The position numbers were made by a program, and so were the translations under genes. From Pedobacter faecalis (GTDB lineage Bacteria > Bacteroidota > Bacteroidia > Sphingobacteriales > Sphingobacteriaceae), in the NCBI RefSeq assembly GCF_030182585.1, contig NZ_JARXOW010000001.1, positions 1,860,001 through 1,924,000 of the forward strand: a DNA stretch of 64,000 nt. The letters are read 5' to 3'. The notes below the pieces were generated by a model. The model did not search any database. It saw only the letters and a program-made list of their open reading frames with translations, and was not told where the DNA came from. Position 1 is the stretch's first letter. Each line of letters opens with the position of its first letter. Positions 53,175-61,633 of this stretch are shown here, in pieces.

Positions 53175-55631
53175 TTATCTTTTTCCGACGTTGATGATAT
53201 CTGCAAATACACCAGCGGCAGTAACTTCTGCTCCTGCGCCCGGACCCTTTACGACCAGCGGCCGGTCTTTATATCGGTTTGTGGTAAAGGAAATGATGTT
53301 GTCACTTCCCGAAAGCGTAAAGAAAGGGTGACTTTCATCCACCATCTGCAGGTTGATGGATACCTTGCCTTGCTCCAGCTTACCTATGTACCTGAGCACT
53401 TTATTCTCTGTGGCAGCCTTGGTTTGGAGCTCCTGGAAATACGCTGCGTTTGTTTGCAGTTCCACATAAAAGTCCTCTACGCTTTCCGCGGCCATACATG
53501 AGGCTGGAAGCATGTTTTCCAGTTCAATATCTTTCTCTTCGAGCGCGTACCCGGCATCGCGGGCCAGGATCAGCATCTTGCGCATAAAATCCTTGCCATT
53601 CAAATCGTCGCGCGGGTCTGGCTCAGTATAACCTTTTTCTTGTGCCTCGCGGACAACCTCGTGAAATTGTGTGCCCGCTTTATAGTTGTTAAAAATGTAA
53701 GAAATGGTACCCGAAAGAATAGCCTCAATGCGCATAATCTTATCGCCGCTCAGCATTAGATCCTTGAGCGTCCGGATAATAGGGAGACCTGCACCTACAT
53801 TGGTTTCATAGAAAAAGTCGACCCCGTATGTCCGTGCCGCCTGCTTAAACGAGGCATATTGCTCGTAGTCCGAGGAATTACCGATTTTGTTGCAGGTAAC
53901 AACCGAGATGCTCGATTGGAGCACGTCGAGGTAATGGTTAATCGGGTTCTGACTTGCCGTATTGTCTACAAACACACAGTTGGGCAGGTTCATCGACTTC
54001 ATCTTTTTGATGAATTCGGGCAGACTAGCTGCCGCACCTTCTCTTTCCAGTTCTTCTTCCCAGGTCGACAGTTCAATGCCATCGGCGTTAAGGTGCATTT
54101 TGCGCGTATTGCTAATGCCCATCACCTTCACCTGCAGATCATTGTTGTCGGCCAGAAAAGGCATCTGTTCCTGCAGCTGGTTAAAGAGCGTTTTGCCGAT
54201 ATTGCCCGTACCCAGGCAGAAGATGTGCAGTGTTTTCTTAAGATCGGCGTAAAAGGCATCGTGGACTGCATTTACGGCCTTGGACAGGTCTGTTTTGGAG
54301 ATGATTACCGATATGTTGTACTCCGATGAACCTTGAGCGATGGCCCTGACATTGATACCATTACGGCCCAGGGCACTGAATAACTTGCCCGACATGCCTG
54401 GGGTACGCTTCATATTCTCACCGACAATAGCGAGCACCGAAAGTCCGTTTTCCACCTCCGGATACTCCAGCTTTTTTGCCTGAAGTTCCAGTTCAAACTC
54501 CTTATTGATAAGTGATAGGGCTTTTAAAGAATCAGATGGTTTTACGGCAAAAGTGATGCTGTGTTCTGATGAGGATTGTGTGATCAGCACGACGTTGACC
54601 TGCTCGCGTGAGAGCAACGAAAAGAGGCGACCGCTGAAGCCGGCTTTACCCACCATTCCGCTGCCCGACAGGTTGAGCACACTGATCTCGTCGATAGAGG
54701 ATATTCCTTTGATCGGCAGTGTGGAGGGTTCTGTGTTATGTCGGATGTAGGTTCCTGAGAAATCGACATTGAAGGTGTTGCGGATAACAATAGGAATTCT
54801 TTTCAGGAAAGCCGGAATCATGGTAGGCGGATATATAACCTTTGCCCCGAAATAGGAAAGCTCCATGGCTTCCGTGTAACTCAGCTCGGGAAGAGAAAAC
54901 GCCTTCTTTACCATTCGCGGGTCGGCGGTCAGCATACCGTCTACATCGGTCCAGATCTGGATCTCCGCTGCGTCTAATGCCGCAGCCCATATCGCCGCAG
55001 TATAGTCGCTCCCTCCCCTGCCCAATGTCGTGATCCGGCCTTCATCGTTGCTGGCGATAAAGCCGGTGACGAATAGCATTTGATCCCGATGCGCGTCGTA
55101 AAAATCACGGATAAGTATCTCGGTAAGGTTTGTGTTTACTTTTGCCTGCCCGAAATTGCTGTCGGTTTTGATCACCTGAGCACCGTCTACAAACACGGCC
55201 TCAGGAAATTGTTGCTTAGCGATGTGGCTGATCATTGCCGTTGAACAGCGTTCGCCATAACTCAGGATAAGGTCTTTCGTTTGCGCACTTAGTTCGCGGA
55301 TATTGTGCACCGACTGCAATATGTCTTCGAGTTCGTTGAAATAGATCTTAAGCCTGGTAAGCACCGGATTCTGGGCTGCTGCCGGAAGTAGCGTACGAAT
55401 CACATGAAAATGTCTTTCTTCTACTTCTTTCAGCATCGTGCCGTAATCTTCCTGATTTCTTGCCTTTTCAGCCATGCTGAGCAAAGCGTTGGTTACTCCG
55501 CTCATAGCTGATAGCACAACCACCGGCTTTTGGTCTATGCGTTCTGATTTGAGTATCGACAGTAAAGTGCTGATCCGCTCTGCTGAACCTACCGATGTAC
55601 CTCCAAATTTTAAAATATTCATTTTTTTCAT
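53175..55631 (-). CDS. thrA: Bifunctional aspartate kinase / homoserine dehydrogenase I
   Basis: The 818-residue fusion has an aspartate kinase domain (KFGGTSVGSAERI at the start, TLGRGGSDYTAA), two ACT regulatory domains (about 315-460) and a homoserine dehydrogenase domain (HIFCLGTGNIGKTL, ATEN-like KAATENKVLRY at the end). It catalyses the first and third steps toward threonine and is normally feedback-inhibited by threonine. The ATG at 55631 or 55622 may be used; the first lies 1 base past the T-run of the attenuator. It heads thrA-thrB-thrC. Confidence 0.96.
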   Translation of the reverse strand: MKKMNILKFGGTSVGSAERISTLLSILKSERIDQKPVVVLSAMSGVTNALLSMAEKARNQEDYGTMLKEVEERHFHVIRTLLPAAAQNPVLTRLKIYFNELEDILQSVHNIRELSAQTKDLILSYGERCSTAMISHIAKQQFPEAVFVDGAQVIKTDSNFGQAKVNTNLTEILIRDFYDAHRDQMLFVTGFIASNDEGRITTLGRGGSDYTAAIWAAALDAAEIQIWTDVDGMLTADPRMVKKAFSLPELSYTEAMELSYFGAKVIYPPTMIPAFLKRIPIVIRNTFNVDFSGTYIRHNTEPSTLPIKGISSIDEISVLNLSGSGMVGKAGFSGRLFSLLSREQVNVVLITQSSSEHSITFAVKPSDSLKALSLINKEFELELQAKKLEYPEVENGLSVLAIVGENMKRTPGMSGKLFSALGRNGINVRAIAQGSSEYNISVIISKTDLSKAVNAVHDAFYADLKKTLHIFCLGTGNIGKTLFNQLQEQMPFLADNNDLQVKVMGISNTRKMHLNADGIELSTWEEELEREGAAASLPEFIKKMKSMNLPNCVFVDNTASQNPINHYLDVLQSSISVVTCNKIGNSSDYEQYASFKQAARTYGVDFFYETNVGAGLPIIRTLKDLMLSGDKIMRIEAILSGTISYIFNNYKAGTQFHEVVREAQEKGYTEPDPRDDLNGKDFMRKMLILARDAGYALEEKDIELENMLPASCMAAESVEDFYVELQTNAAYFQELQTKAATENKVLRYIGKLEQGKVSINLQMVDESHPFFTLSGSDNIISFTTNRYKDRPLVVKGPGAGAEVTAAGVFADIINVGKR

Positions 55632-55632
55632 G

Positions 55633-55669
55633 TTAAAAAAAAGGCGCCTTCCGTTTGGGAAGGCGCCTT
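55633..55669 (-). terminator. Attenuator terminator upstream of thrA
   Basis: A perfect 12-bp stem (AAGGCGCCTTCC / GGAAGGCGCCTT, loop GTTTG) is followed on the minus strand by TTTTTT. It lies between the stop of the leader peptide frame and the thrA start, so it must be overcome for thrA to be read. Confidence 0.88.
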
Positions 55670-55697
55670 TGTGTTCTTTATGTATTCAGTTACACCA

Positions 55698-55766
55698 CTA
55701 GCATACCTTCCCCGGAAATATCCCGGCGGTAATAATAATGGTAATAATTGATGAGTTTAAATACAT
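55698..55766 (-). CDS. thrL: Threonine/isoleucine-rich leader peptide (thrL-like)
   Basis: An ATG at 55766 opens a 22-codon frame ending TAG at 55698-55700. Seven consecutive codons read IITIIIT (five Ile, two Thr), and one more Ile follows after TAG. The frame is followed after 28 bases by a strong terminator and then thrA. This is the arrangement of the E. coli thr leader, where lack of charged tRNA-Thr or tRNA-Ile stalls the ribosome and prevents terminator formation. Its sequence is unlike E. coli ThrL beyond the codon run. The antiterminator pairing has not been worked out. Confidence 0.8.
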   Translation of the reverse strand: MYLNSSIITIIITAGIFPGKVC

Positions 55767-55927
55767 TGTAAATTGTACACTAAGTGCTGTTCCTCAAAGT
55801 AAAGTTATATTTTTTGAATTCGCAACTAATATTTTAAAGTATTTCCTGAATACCCCGACGGCATCATCTGCAGCTATGGCATTTGTCTTGTTACTCGGCT
55901 TGATAATAAATACCTTTACAGAAGAAT

Positions 55928-56848
55928 ATGCAAGGATTAGTGATTAAATCGACAGGAAGCTGGTACCAGGTCCGAACGGAATCGGGGCAGGATTATGATT
56001 GCCGGATGAAGGGTAAGTTCAGGATTAAGGGCATACAGACCACCAATCCTATTGCAGTAGGCGATATTGTAGATTTTGAACTTGAACCGAATTCGGATAG
56101 AGGGGTGATCGACCGCCTGCATGAACGTAAAAACTACATCATCCGTAAGTCGATTAATCTGTCGCGCCAGGCCCAGATCATTGCAGCAAACATGGATCAG
56201 GCATTTCTGGTGGTTACACTGGCTTCGCCAAGAACCTCTCTTGGGTTTATCGACCGTTTTCTGGCAACGGCGGAAGCGTACGACATTCCTGCTGTGCTTA
56301 TTTTCAACAAGCTTGACCTGTTTCATGAAGAAGGGCTAAAAGTCTTAGCCGCCTATGCGTCAATCTATGAAAATATTGGTTATCCTTGTTATTCAGTGTC
56401 GGCCCTCGAAGGCACAAATATCCCGCTGATACAATCCCTACTTAAGGATAAGACCACGCTTTTTTCGGGTCATTCAGGTGTAGGCAAGTCCAGCCTGATC
56501 AATGCATTGATGCCGGGAATGGAAATAAAGACCGGTGATGTTTCTGAAGCAACGGATAAAGGCCAGCATACAACCACCTTTGCAGAGATGCATGAACTCC
56601 CTTTTGGCGGTTTTTTGATTGACACGCCTGGCATCCGGGAACTCGGAATTTTTGATATCGGTAAAGAGGAACTTGGTCACTATTTCCGGGAGATCCGTGA
56701 GCTGATGCATGACTGCCGTTTCAATAACTGCCGTCATGTAAACGAACCGGGCTGCGCTGTGATCAAGGCTGTGGAACAAGGGGAAATGGAATTAAGCCGC
56801 TATGAAAGTTACCTAAGCATCTATCATGGTCATGATACCAGAGCCTAG
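55928..56848 (+). CDS. rsgA: Ribosome small subunit-dependent GTPase A
   Basis: The 306-residue protein has an N-terminal OB-fold (about 1-65) and a circularly permuted G domain in the order NKLD (G4), [14 protein letters not shown] (G1) and DTPGIRELG (G3). A C-terminal zinc domain (CRFNNCRHVNEPGCAV) follows. It checks 30S maturation and releases RbfA. It is followed by dtd after 17 bases. Confidence 0.95.
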   Translation: MQGLVIKSTGSWYQVRTESGQDYDCRMKGKFRIKGIQTTNPIAVGDIVDFELEPNSDRGVIDRLHERKNYIIRKSINLSRQAQIIAANMDQAFLVVTLASPRTSLGFIDRFLATAEAYDIPAVLIFNKLDLFHEEGLKVLAAYASIYENIGYPCYSVSALEGTNIPLIQSLLKDKTTLFSGHSGVGKSSLINALMPGMEIKTGDVSEATDKGQHTTTFAEMHELPFGGFLIDTPGIRELGIFDIGKEELGHYFREIRELMHDCRFNNCRHVNEPGCAVIKAVEQGEMELSRYESYLSIYHGHDTRA

Positions 56849-56865
56849 TTAAATAGAATTAAACA

Positions 56866-57318
56866 ATGAGAGCCGTTATACAAAGAGTTTCTGAAGCAAG
56901 CTGTGTAGTTGGTGACGCGGCAACCGGCGCTATCGGTACAGGCTTGGTGGTGTTATTAGGGATAGAGGATGCTGATGGCAGGGATGATCTCGACTGGCTG
57001 GCCGCAAAAATTGTCAACATGAGAATTTTTTCCGACGAGCAGGGCATGATGAACAAATCGCTTACAGATGTTGGTGGTGATATCTTGCTGATCAGCCAGT
57101 TTACCTTGTTTGCCGCCACCAGAAAGGGTAACCGTCCGGGCTTTACGCGAGCCGCACGTCCGGAAAAAGCCATTCCGCTCTACGAACTTATGATTGAGCG
57201 GCTTTCAGCGATTTCGGGGAGGACCGTGCAAACCGGAATATTTGGAGCGGATATGAAAATCAGTTTAGTTAACGACGGGCCGGTGACTATCATAGTAGAT
57301 ACGCACAACAGGGAGTAG
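56866..57318 (+). CDS. dtd: D-aminoacyl-tRNA deacylase
   Basis: The 150-residue protein carries the DTD motifs SQFTLFA and the Gly-cisPro loop NDGPVTIIVDT near the C-terminus. It removes D-amino acids (and glycine) from mischarged tRNA. It is probably co-transcribed with rsgA (17-base gap) and the MazG-like gene (31-base gap). Confidence 0.95.
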   Translation: MRAVIQRVSEASCVVGDAATGAIGTGLVVLLGIEDADGRDDLDWLAAKIVNMRIFSDEQGMMNKSLTDVGGDILLISQFTLFAATRKGNRPGFTRAARPEKAIPLYELMIERLSAISGRTVQTGIFGADMKISLVNDGPVTIIVDTHNRE

Positions 57319-57349
57319 CGGCTTGTACATTATTTTTTAACTTAGGCAT

Positions 57350-57676
57350 ATGACGATCAAAGAAGCACAGGAAACGGTAGATCAGTGGATAAACACTACG
57401 GGTATCCGGTATTTTAACGAGTTGACCAACACAGCGATTCTGATGGAAGAGGTTGGCGAAGTAGCGCGCATCATGGCCCGTAAATATGGCGAACAGTCCT
57501 TCAAGAAAAGCGACGAGGCGGTTAACTTACCCGACGAAATGGCTGATGTCCTGTTTGTGTTAATCTGCCTGGCTAACCAGACGGGAATCGATCTTACGGA
57601 AGCTCTTGAGCAAAACCTGCAAAAGAAGGAAATCCGGGACGCCGAGAGACACAGGAACAATGAGAAGCTCACTTAA
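57350..57676 (+). CDS. MazG-like nucleotide pyrophosphohydrolase
   Basis: The 108-residue protein has the ExxE (LMEEVGEVARI) and ExxD (PDEMADVLFVL) motifs of the all-alpha NTP pyrophosphohydrolases. It probably hydrolyses a non-canonical or excess dNTP to the monophosphate. Single-domain length (about 110) fits the small MazG-like group. Its end overlaps the convergent HIT gene by 4 bases. Confidence 0.9.
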   Translation: MTIKEAQETVDQWINTTGIRYFNELTNTAILMEEVGEVARIMARKYGEQSFKKSDEAVNLPDEMADVLFVLICLANQTGIDLTEALEQNLQKKEIRDAERHRNNEKLT

Positions 57677-58074
57677 TCTTCCCGAAGACAAGCTTTTATT
57701 TTGGCGGCGGCTTCTTCCAACTCCTCCTTGCTAAGGCTAAGTTTAGGCCGACTGAAGTTCATATCGCTGACATCGTTCATCGGGATCAGGTGGATATGCA
57801 CATGAGGAACCTCAAGACCGATTACGGCCACCCCCACTTTCCGGCATGGGAATGCTTCCTTTAATCCGGTTGCCACGATCTTCGCGAACAAGGTAAGTCC
57901 GAAATAGCTTTCCTCATCCATATCGAAAATGTAGTCTATCTCTTTTTTTGGAATAACAAGAACATGACCCATAACCAGGGGATTAACATCCAGAAAGGCC
58001 ATAAACTCTGTGGTTTCAGCTACGATATGGGCTGGAATCTCCCGGTCGGCAATCTTTGAAAAAATACTTGCCAT
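57673..58074 (-). CDS. HIT-family hydrolase
   Basis: The 133-residue protein has the histidine triad PHVHIHLIP and the N-terminal segment SIFSKIADREIPAHIV. The family hydrolyses nucleoside phosphoramidates or adenosine polyphosphates. It starts 4 bases after greA stops on the same strand, a common pairing in Bacteroidota. Confidence 0.93.
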   Translation of the reverse strand: MASIFSKIADREIPAHIVAETTEFMAFLDVNPLVMGHVLVIPKKEIDYIFDMDEESYFGLTLFAKIVATGLKEAFPCRKVGVAVIGLEVPHVHIHLIPMNDVSDMNFSRPKLSLSKEELEEAAAKIKACLRED

Positions 58075-58078
58075 AATG

Positions 58079-58552
58079 TTATCTGCTGATCTCCAGTATT
58101 TCGAATTCCAGTTTTCCGGCAGGAACCTGTATTTCGGTTTTGTCTCCTACCGACTTACCTAACAAGCCCTGGGCTATTGGCGACTTAACGGAGATCTTCC
58201 CTGTTTTAAGATCGGCCTCCGATTCGGCAACCAACTGGTAAGACATCGTGGCACCATTCTTAACATTTTTTATCTTCACTATGGATAGGGCAAGCACCTT
58301 TGATGTGTCGAGCTTTGACTCGTCGATCAGCCGGGCGGTAGAAAGCGTTGCCTCCAGTTTAGCTATTTTAGCCTCGTGTAACCCCTGTGCCTCCTTTGCC
58401 GCATCGTATTCTGCGTTCTCCGAAAGATCACCCTTATCCCTGGCCTCAGCTATCGCTTTCGATATTTGCTGACGTCCTGTAGTCTTCAAATATTGCAGTT
58501 CCTCTTTCAGTTTATCTAACCCCTCCTGGGTGTAATAAGTTACATCTGTCAT
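58079..58552 (-). CDS. greA: Transcription elongation factor GreA
   Basis: The 157-residue protein has the N-terminal coiled coil (about 5-75, with the acidic tip in DLSENAEYDAAKE) and the C-terminal FKBP-like domain (SPIAQGLLGKSVGD). It rescues backtracked RNA polymerase by stimulating transcript cleavage. It is in a unit with the HIT gene downstream. Confidence 0.96.
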   Translation of the reverse strand: MTDVTYYTQEGLDKLKEELQYLKTTGRQQISKAIAEARDKGDLSENAEYDAAKEAQGLHEAKIAKLEATLSTARLIDESKLDTSKVLALSIVKIKNVKNGATMSYQLVAESEADLKTGKISVKSPIAQGLLGKSVGDKTEIQVPAGKLEFEILEISR

Positions 58553-58578
58553 AGCTCTGTTAATTTGTTAGTTACTAT

Positions 58579-58622
58579 AAAAAACAAACAAGACTATACG
58601 GGCATTTGCCTACATAGTCTTG
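58579..58622 (-). terminator. Intrinsic terminator between the PGDH-like gene and greA
   Basis: CAAGACTAT and ATAGTCTTG form a stem with an inner GGCA...TGCC helix, and the minus strand continues TTTGTTTTTT. It lies about 50 bases past the PGDH-like stop and should keep that transcript out of greA. Confidence 0.75.
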
Positions 58623-58674
58623 CTTGAATTGAAACGAAGATAACCGGGTATCTTCAGAAAACCAAATTATTTTG

Positions 58675-59601
58675 TCAGATCGTGCTTAGTTTTTCTGCCA
58701 GCACTTCGGAGATTTTCCGGTAAGATTCGAAGGTCCACCCGCCCACGTGTGGCGTGAGTAATACGCGGTCGTTACTGATAAGTTCCGGATACCAGTCTTG
58801 CTGTGCAAGTCCCGGAAATTTCTCGGTTTGCAGAACATCGAGCCCCGCACCGATTACCTTGCCAGACTTAAGGGCATTTAGTACCGATTGGATGCTGACG
58901 ATTTCCCCACGAGCCGTATTAATGAAGAAAATAGGCTTACGGAAATGAAAGAAGTATTCATCATCGACCATCTGACGCGTCTCGGCAGTTAGCGGGATGT
59001 GGAGACTTAGAACATCACTGTGCTTCACAATTTCTTCCATACTAACCTCACGGGCGTATTCGTCAGAAAACCCTATTTTATACTTATCGTATGCGATCAC
59101 CTGTACTCCAAATCCTGACAGGCGCCGGGCAAAACTTCGCCCCATATGACCGTAGCCTATGATACCCACCGTTTTACCTTTTAATTCGTAGCCGCGGTTG
59201 CCTTCCCTGTCCCACACCCCCTGCCTTATTTCCATATCTGCTTTCCGGAAATTATTCATCATGGCAAGAAGCATCCCCAGCGCATGTTCACCCACAGCAT
59301 CCATATTTCCTTCGTTGGCGGCCAGGAGCTTAATGCCACGCGCTTCGGCGATCTTTACGTCAATGTTGTCGAGCCCTGCTCCTGCCCGGGCTACAAATCT
59401 AAGCTTCTGACCCTTGTCAAATATCTCCTGATCTATCCTGAATTTTGTCCGTACGGCAATTCCCTCATAGTCCGGAATTCTGGCGACTGTTTCGGCCCTG
59501 GTGATCTGAGGTTCATCATCTACCACATATCCCATGTCCTCCGCCCGTTGCTTAAACACCGGATGGAGATCATCCACGATTAAAATTTTTCCTTTATTCA
59601 T
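58675..59601 (-). CDS. D-isomer 2-hydroxyacid dehydrogenase, phosphoglycerate dehydrogenase-like
   Basis: The 308-residue protein has the NAD-binding fingerprint GIIGYGHMGRSFAR (about 145-158), the catalytic Arg in NTARGE and His in LTPHVGG. It resembles the short 3-phosphoglycerate dehydrogenases without an ACT or regulatory tail, which would start serine synthesis. No serC neighbour is present, so another hydroxyacid substrate remains possible. It stops upstream of a terminator and starts 3 bases after the rsmA stop on the same strand. Confidence 0.88.
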   Translation of the reverse strand: MNKGKILIVDDLHPVFKQRAEDMGYVVDDEPQITRAETVARIPDYEGIAVRTKFRIDQEIFDKGQKLRFVARAGAGLDNIDVKIAEARGIKLLAANEGNMDAVGEHALGMLLAMMNNFRKADMEIRQGVWDREGNRGYELKGKTVGIIGYGHMGRSFARRLSGFGVQVIAYDKYKIGFSDEYAREVSMEEIVKHSDVLSLHIPLTAETRQMVDDEYFFHFRKPIFFINTARGEIVSIQSVLNALKSGKVIGAGLDVLQTEKFPGLAQQDWYPELISNDRVLLTPHVGGWTFESYRKISEVLAEKLSTI

Positions 59602-59604
59602 GAT

Positions 59605-60390
59605 TCAGGCTGCTGCAAGTTTACTGAGGTGTTGTGTTAACGCAATGAAATCGGCCACTGTGAGCTGTTCGGCTCGTTTATCGAAGAACGGATGCGTGTC
59701 CATCCTATCTTTAGGTATAAGCGAGGAAAGTGCATTCCTCAAGGTCTTCCTTCTTTGATTAAATCCCGCTTTTACGGTCCGCCAAAACAGCTTTTCGTCG
59801 CAGGGAAGCGTTTCTACCTCGTTTCTGCTAAGCCGGATAACACCGGAGTTGACCTTAGGCGGCGGGTTGAATGTGCCGGGTTTTACCGTAAACAAATACT
59901 CTATATTATAGTAGGCCTGAATGAGTACACTCAGGATGCCATACTCTTTGGTACCTGCTTTAGAAGCGCAGCGCTCGGCGACCTCCTTTTGAAACATTCC
60001 AACCATCTCGACAACCTGTTGACGGTTTTCCAATATCTTAAATAGGATCTGGGACGAAATATTATAGGGGAAGTTCCCGATTACCGCGTATTTATCGTGA
60101 AAAATGGCCGATAGGTTAAGCGCCAGAAAATCCCCGTTTATCAGGCGATCTCCAAGCTGTGGATACTTCTGATTTAAAAAATGATAGGACTCCGTGTCGA
60201 TATCTATAAGGAAGGCCTCCAGGTCGGAGCGTTCAAGCAATATATCGGAAAGAATCCCCATACCCGGACCAACTTCAAGGACATGCTTATATTGATTCGT
60301 ATGGATCAGGCTATTGACAATTTTTGCCGCAATATTTTTGTCTGTCAAAAAGTGCTGCCCCAAGTGTTTTTTTGCCTTTACCAAGCTCAT
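59605..60390 (-). CDS. rsmA: 16S rRNA (adenine1518/1519-N6) dimethyltransferase
   Basis: The 261-residue protein has KHLGQHFLTDKNI at the start, the SAM loop VLEVGPGMGILS and the adenine-binding motif NFPYNISSQI (NLPY type). It dimethylates two adenines near the 3' end of 16S rRNA (KsgA function). It is divergent from pdxA, with an inverted repeat between them, as rsmA and pdxA often neighbour each other in bacteria. The PGDH-like gene follows after 3 bases. Confidence 0.96.
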   Translation of the reverse strand: MSLVKAKKHLGQHFLTDKNIAAKIVNSLIHTNQYKHVLEVGPGMGILSDILLERSDLEAFLIDIDTESYHFLNQKYPQLGDRLINGDFLALNLSAIFHDKYAVIGNFPYNISSQILFKILENRQQVVEMVGMFQKEVAERCASKAGTKEYGILSVLIQAYYNIEYLFTVKPGTFNPPPKVNSGVIRLSRNEVETLPCDEKLFWRTVKAGFNQRRKTLRNALSSLIPKDRMDTHPFFDKRAEQLTVADFIALTQHLSKLAAA

Positions 60391-60451
60391 ATCCCGTGTA
60401 TTTATATGTTACAAAATAAGCAAACATTTGTCAGTATCGGCTCAAGTTTAC

Positions 60452-60472
60452 GCGCAAATCTGTAATTTGCGC
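60452..60472. promoter_or_regulatory. Inverted repeat in the rsmA/pdxA divergent promoter region
   Basis: GCGCAAAT (60452-60459) and ATTTGCGC (60465-60472) are perfect arms with a 5-base spacer. The right arm abuts the pdxA -7 element TAAATTTG (60473-60480), so a bound protein would block that promoter. Confidence 0.45.
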
Positions 60473-60480
60473 TAAATTTG
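60473..60480 (+). promoter_or_regulatory. -7 element of pdxA (TAAATTTG)
   Basis: TAAATTTG fits TAnnTTTG and ends 5 bases before the pdxA ATG at 60486, so transcription should begin at or near the start codon. The upstream TTTG box is not clear. Confidence 0.45.
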
Positions 60481-60485
60481 TGCGC

Positions 60486-61565
60486 ATGAGTAGTAAAATC
60501 AAAATCGGCATATCTATAGGCGATATTAATGGCATCGGGTTAGAAGTTATCATGAAATCACTTTCGGAGGCCAGGATACTGGATTATTGCACACCAGTGG
60601 TATATGGTCATACAAAAGTTGTTTCCTACCACCGCAAAGCGCTCGGTATGCATGATTTTAATTTCAATGTGATCAGTGACGCGGGTGCGGCGAACCCTAA
60701 AAAAGCCAATTTGGTGAACTGTTGGGAAGAGGACGTAAAACTTGAGCTTGGACAGTCGACACAAATAGGCGGAAAATACGCACTCATCTCTTTGGAAAAA
60801 GCGATGGACGACCTGCTGGCAGGAGAAATTGACGCGCTGGTTACGGCACCGATCAACAAACACAATATACAGGCTGAGAATTTCAACTTTCCGGGCCATA
60901 CAGAATATTTACAGCAACGCAGCGGCGACAAAAATGTGCTGATGTTCATGATTAGCGACAGCCTTCGCGTTGGCGTAGTAACCGGCCACATTCCGGTGAA
61001 CGAAGTTGCGGCTAACATCAGCCGGGAAAAGATCGTTCATAAGCTGAAACTCATGAACGAGAGTTTGAAAAAGGACTTCTGGATCGAAAAGCCTAAAATT
61101 GCTGTACTCGGCTTGAACCCTCATGCCGGCGACAACGGTCTGCTGGGGAAAGAAGATGCCGAGATCATTTCACCGGCAATACAGGATGCTTTTGATAAAG
61201 GAATTATTTGCTTCGGCCCATATCCGGCAGATGGCTTCTTCGGTAATGCACTTTACAAGCAATTTGATGCCGTATTGGCGATGTACCACGACCAGGGTCT
61301 TATCCCGTTTAAAACCATTGCATTCGGCCGTGGGATCAACTACACTGCCGGATTAAAGATCATCCGTACTTCGCCAGACCACGGGACTGGTTTCGATATT
61401 GCGGGGAAGAATTTAGCAGACTCATCATCCTTTATGGAGGCGATATTTGCTGCCATCCACATTTCAAACAACCGGAGAGAACAGGAGGATATGTTGAAGT
61501 CGCAATTGAGGACCGGTGGAAAGGTTGTGGAAACGGCGTTCGACCTTAAGGATGACGCCAATTAG
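60486..61565 (+). CDS. pdxA: 4-hydroxythreonine-4-phosphate dehydrogenase
   Basis: I take the ATG at 60486 (MSSKIKIGISIGDING); the frame also opens with GTG at 60480, but that codon overlaps the -7 element. The 359-residue protein has the PdxA motifs INKHNIQ, FPGHTEYL, GLNPHAGD with metal His, and AMYHDQGLIPFK with the second metal His. It oxidises 4-phospho-hydroxythreonine for pyridoxal phosphate synthesis. Start and promoter leave almost no 5' leader. Confidence 0.95.
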   Translation: MSSKIKIGISIGDINGIGLEVIMKSLSEARILDYCTPVVYGHTKVVSYHRKALGMHDFNFNVISDAGAANPKKANLVNCWEEDVKLELGQSTQIGGKYALISLEKAMDDLLAGEIDALVTAPINKHNIQAENFNFPGHTEYLQQRSGDKNVLMFMISDSLRVGVVTGHIPVNEVAANISREKIVHKLKLMNESLKKDFWIEKPKIAVLGLNPHAGDNGLLGKEDAEIISPAIQDAFDKGIICFGPYPADGFFGNALYKQFDAVLAMYHDQGLIPFKTIAFGRGINYTAGLKIIRTSPDHGTGFDIAGKNLADSSSFMEAIFAAIHISNNRREQEDMLKSQLRTGGKVVETAFDLKDDAN

Positions 61566-61580
61566 GCGAAGCAAAAAATA

Positions 61581-61612
61581 TTTGCACCGCATCAAAATAT
61601 TCTCTACATTTG
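61581..61612 (+). promoter_or_regulatory. Promoter of DUF177-rpmF-plsX-fabH (TTTG, 20 bp, TACATTTG)
   Basis: TTTG at 61581-61584 and TACATTTG at 61605-61612 match the Bacteroidota consensus with 20 bases between. The transcript should begin near 61619, which rules out a start codon at 61610 for the DUF177 gene. Confidence 0.65.
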
Positions 61613-61633
61613 CGGGCTAAAATTTTGTTACAA

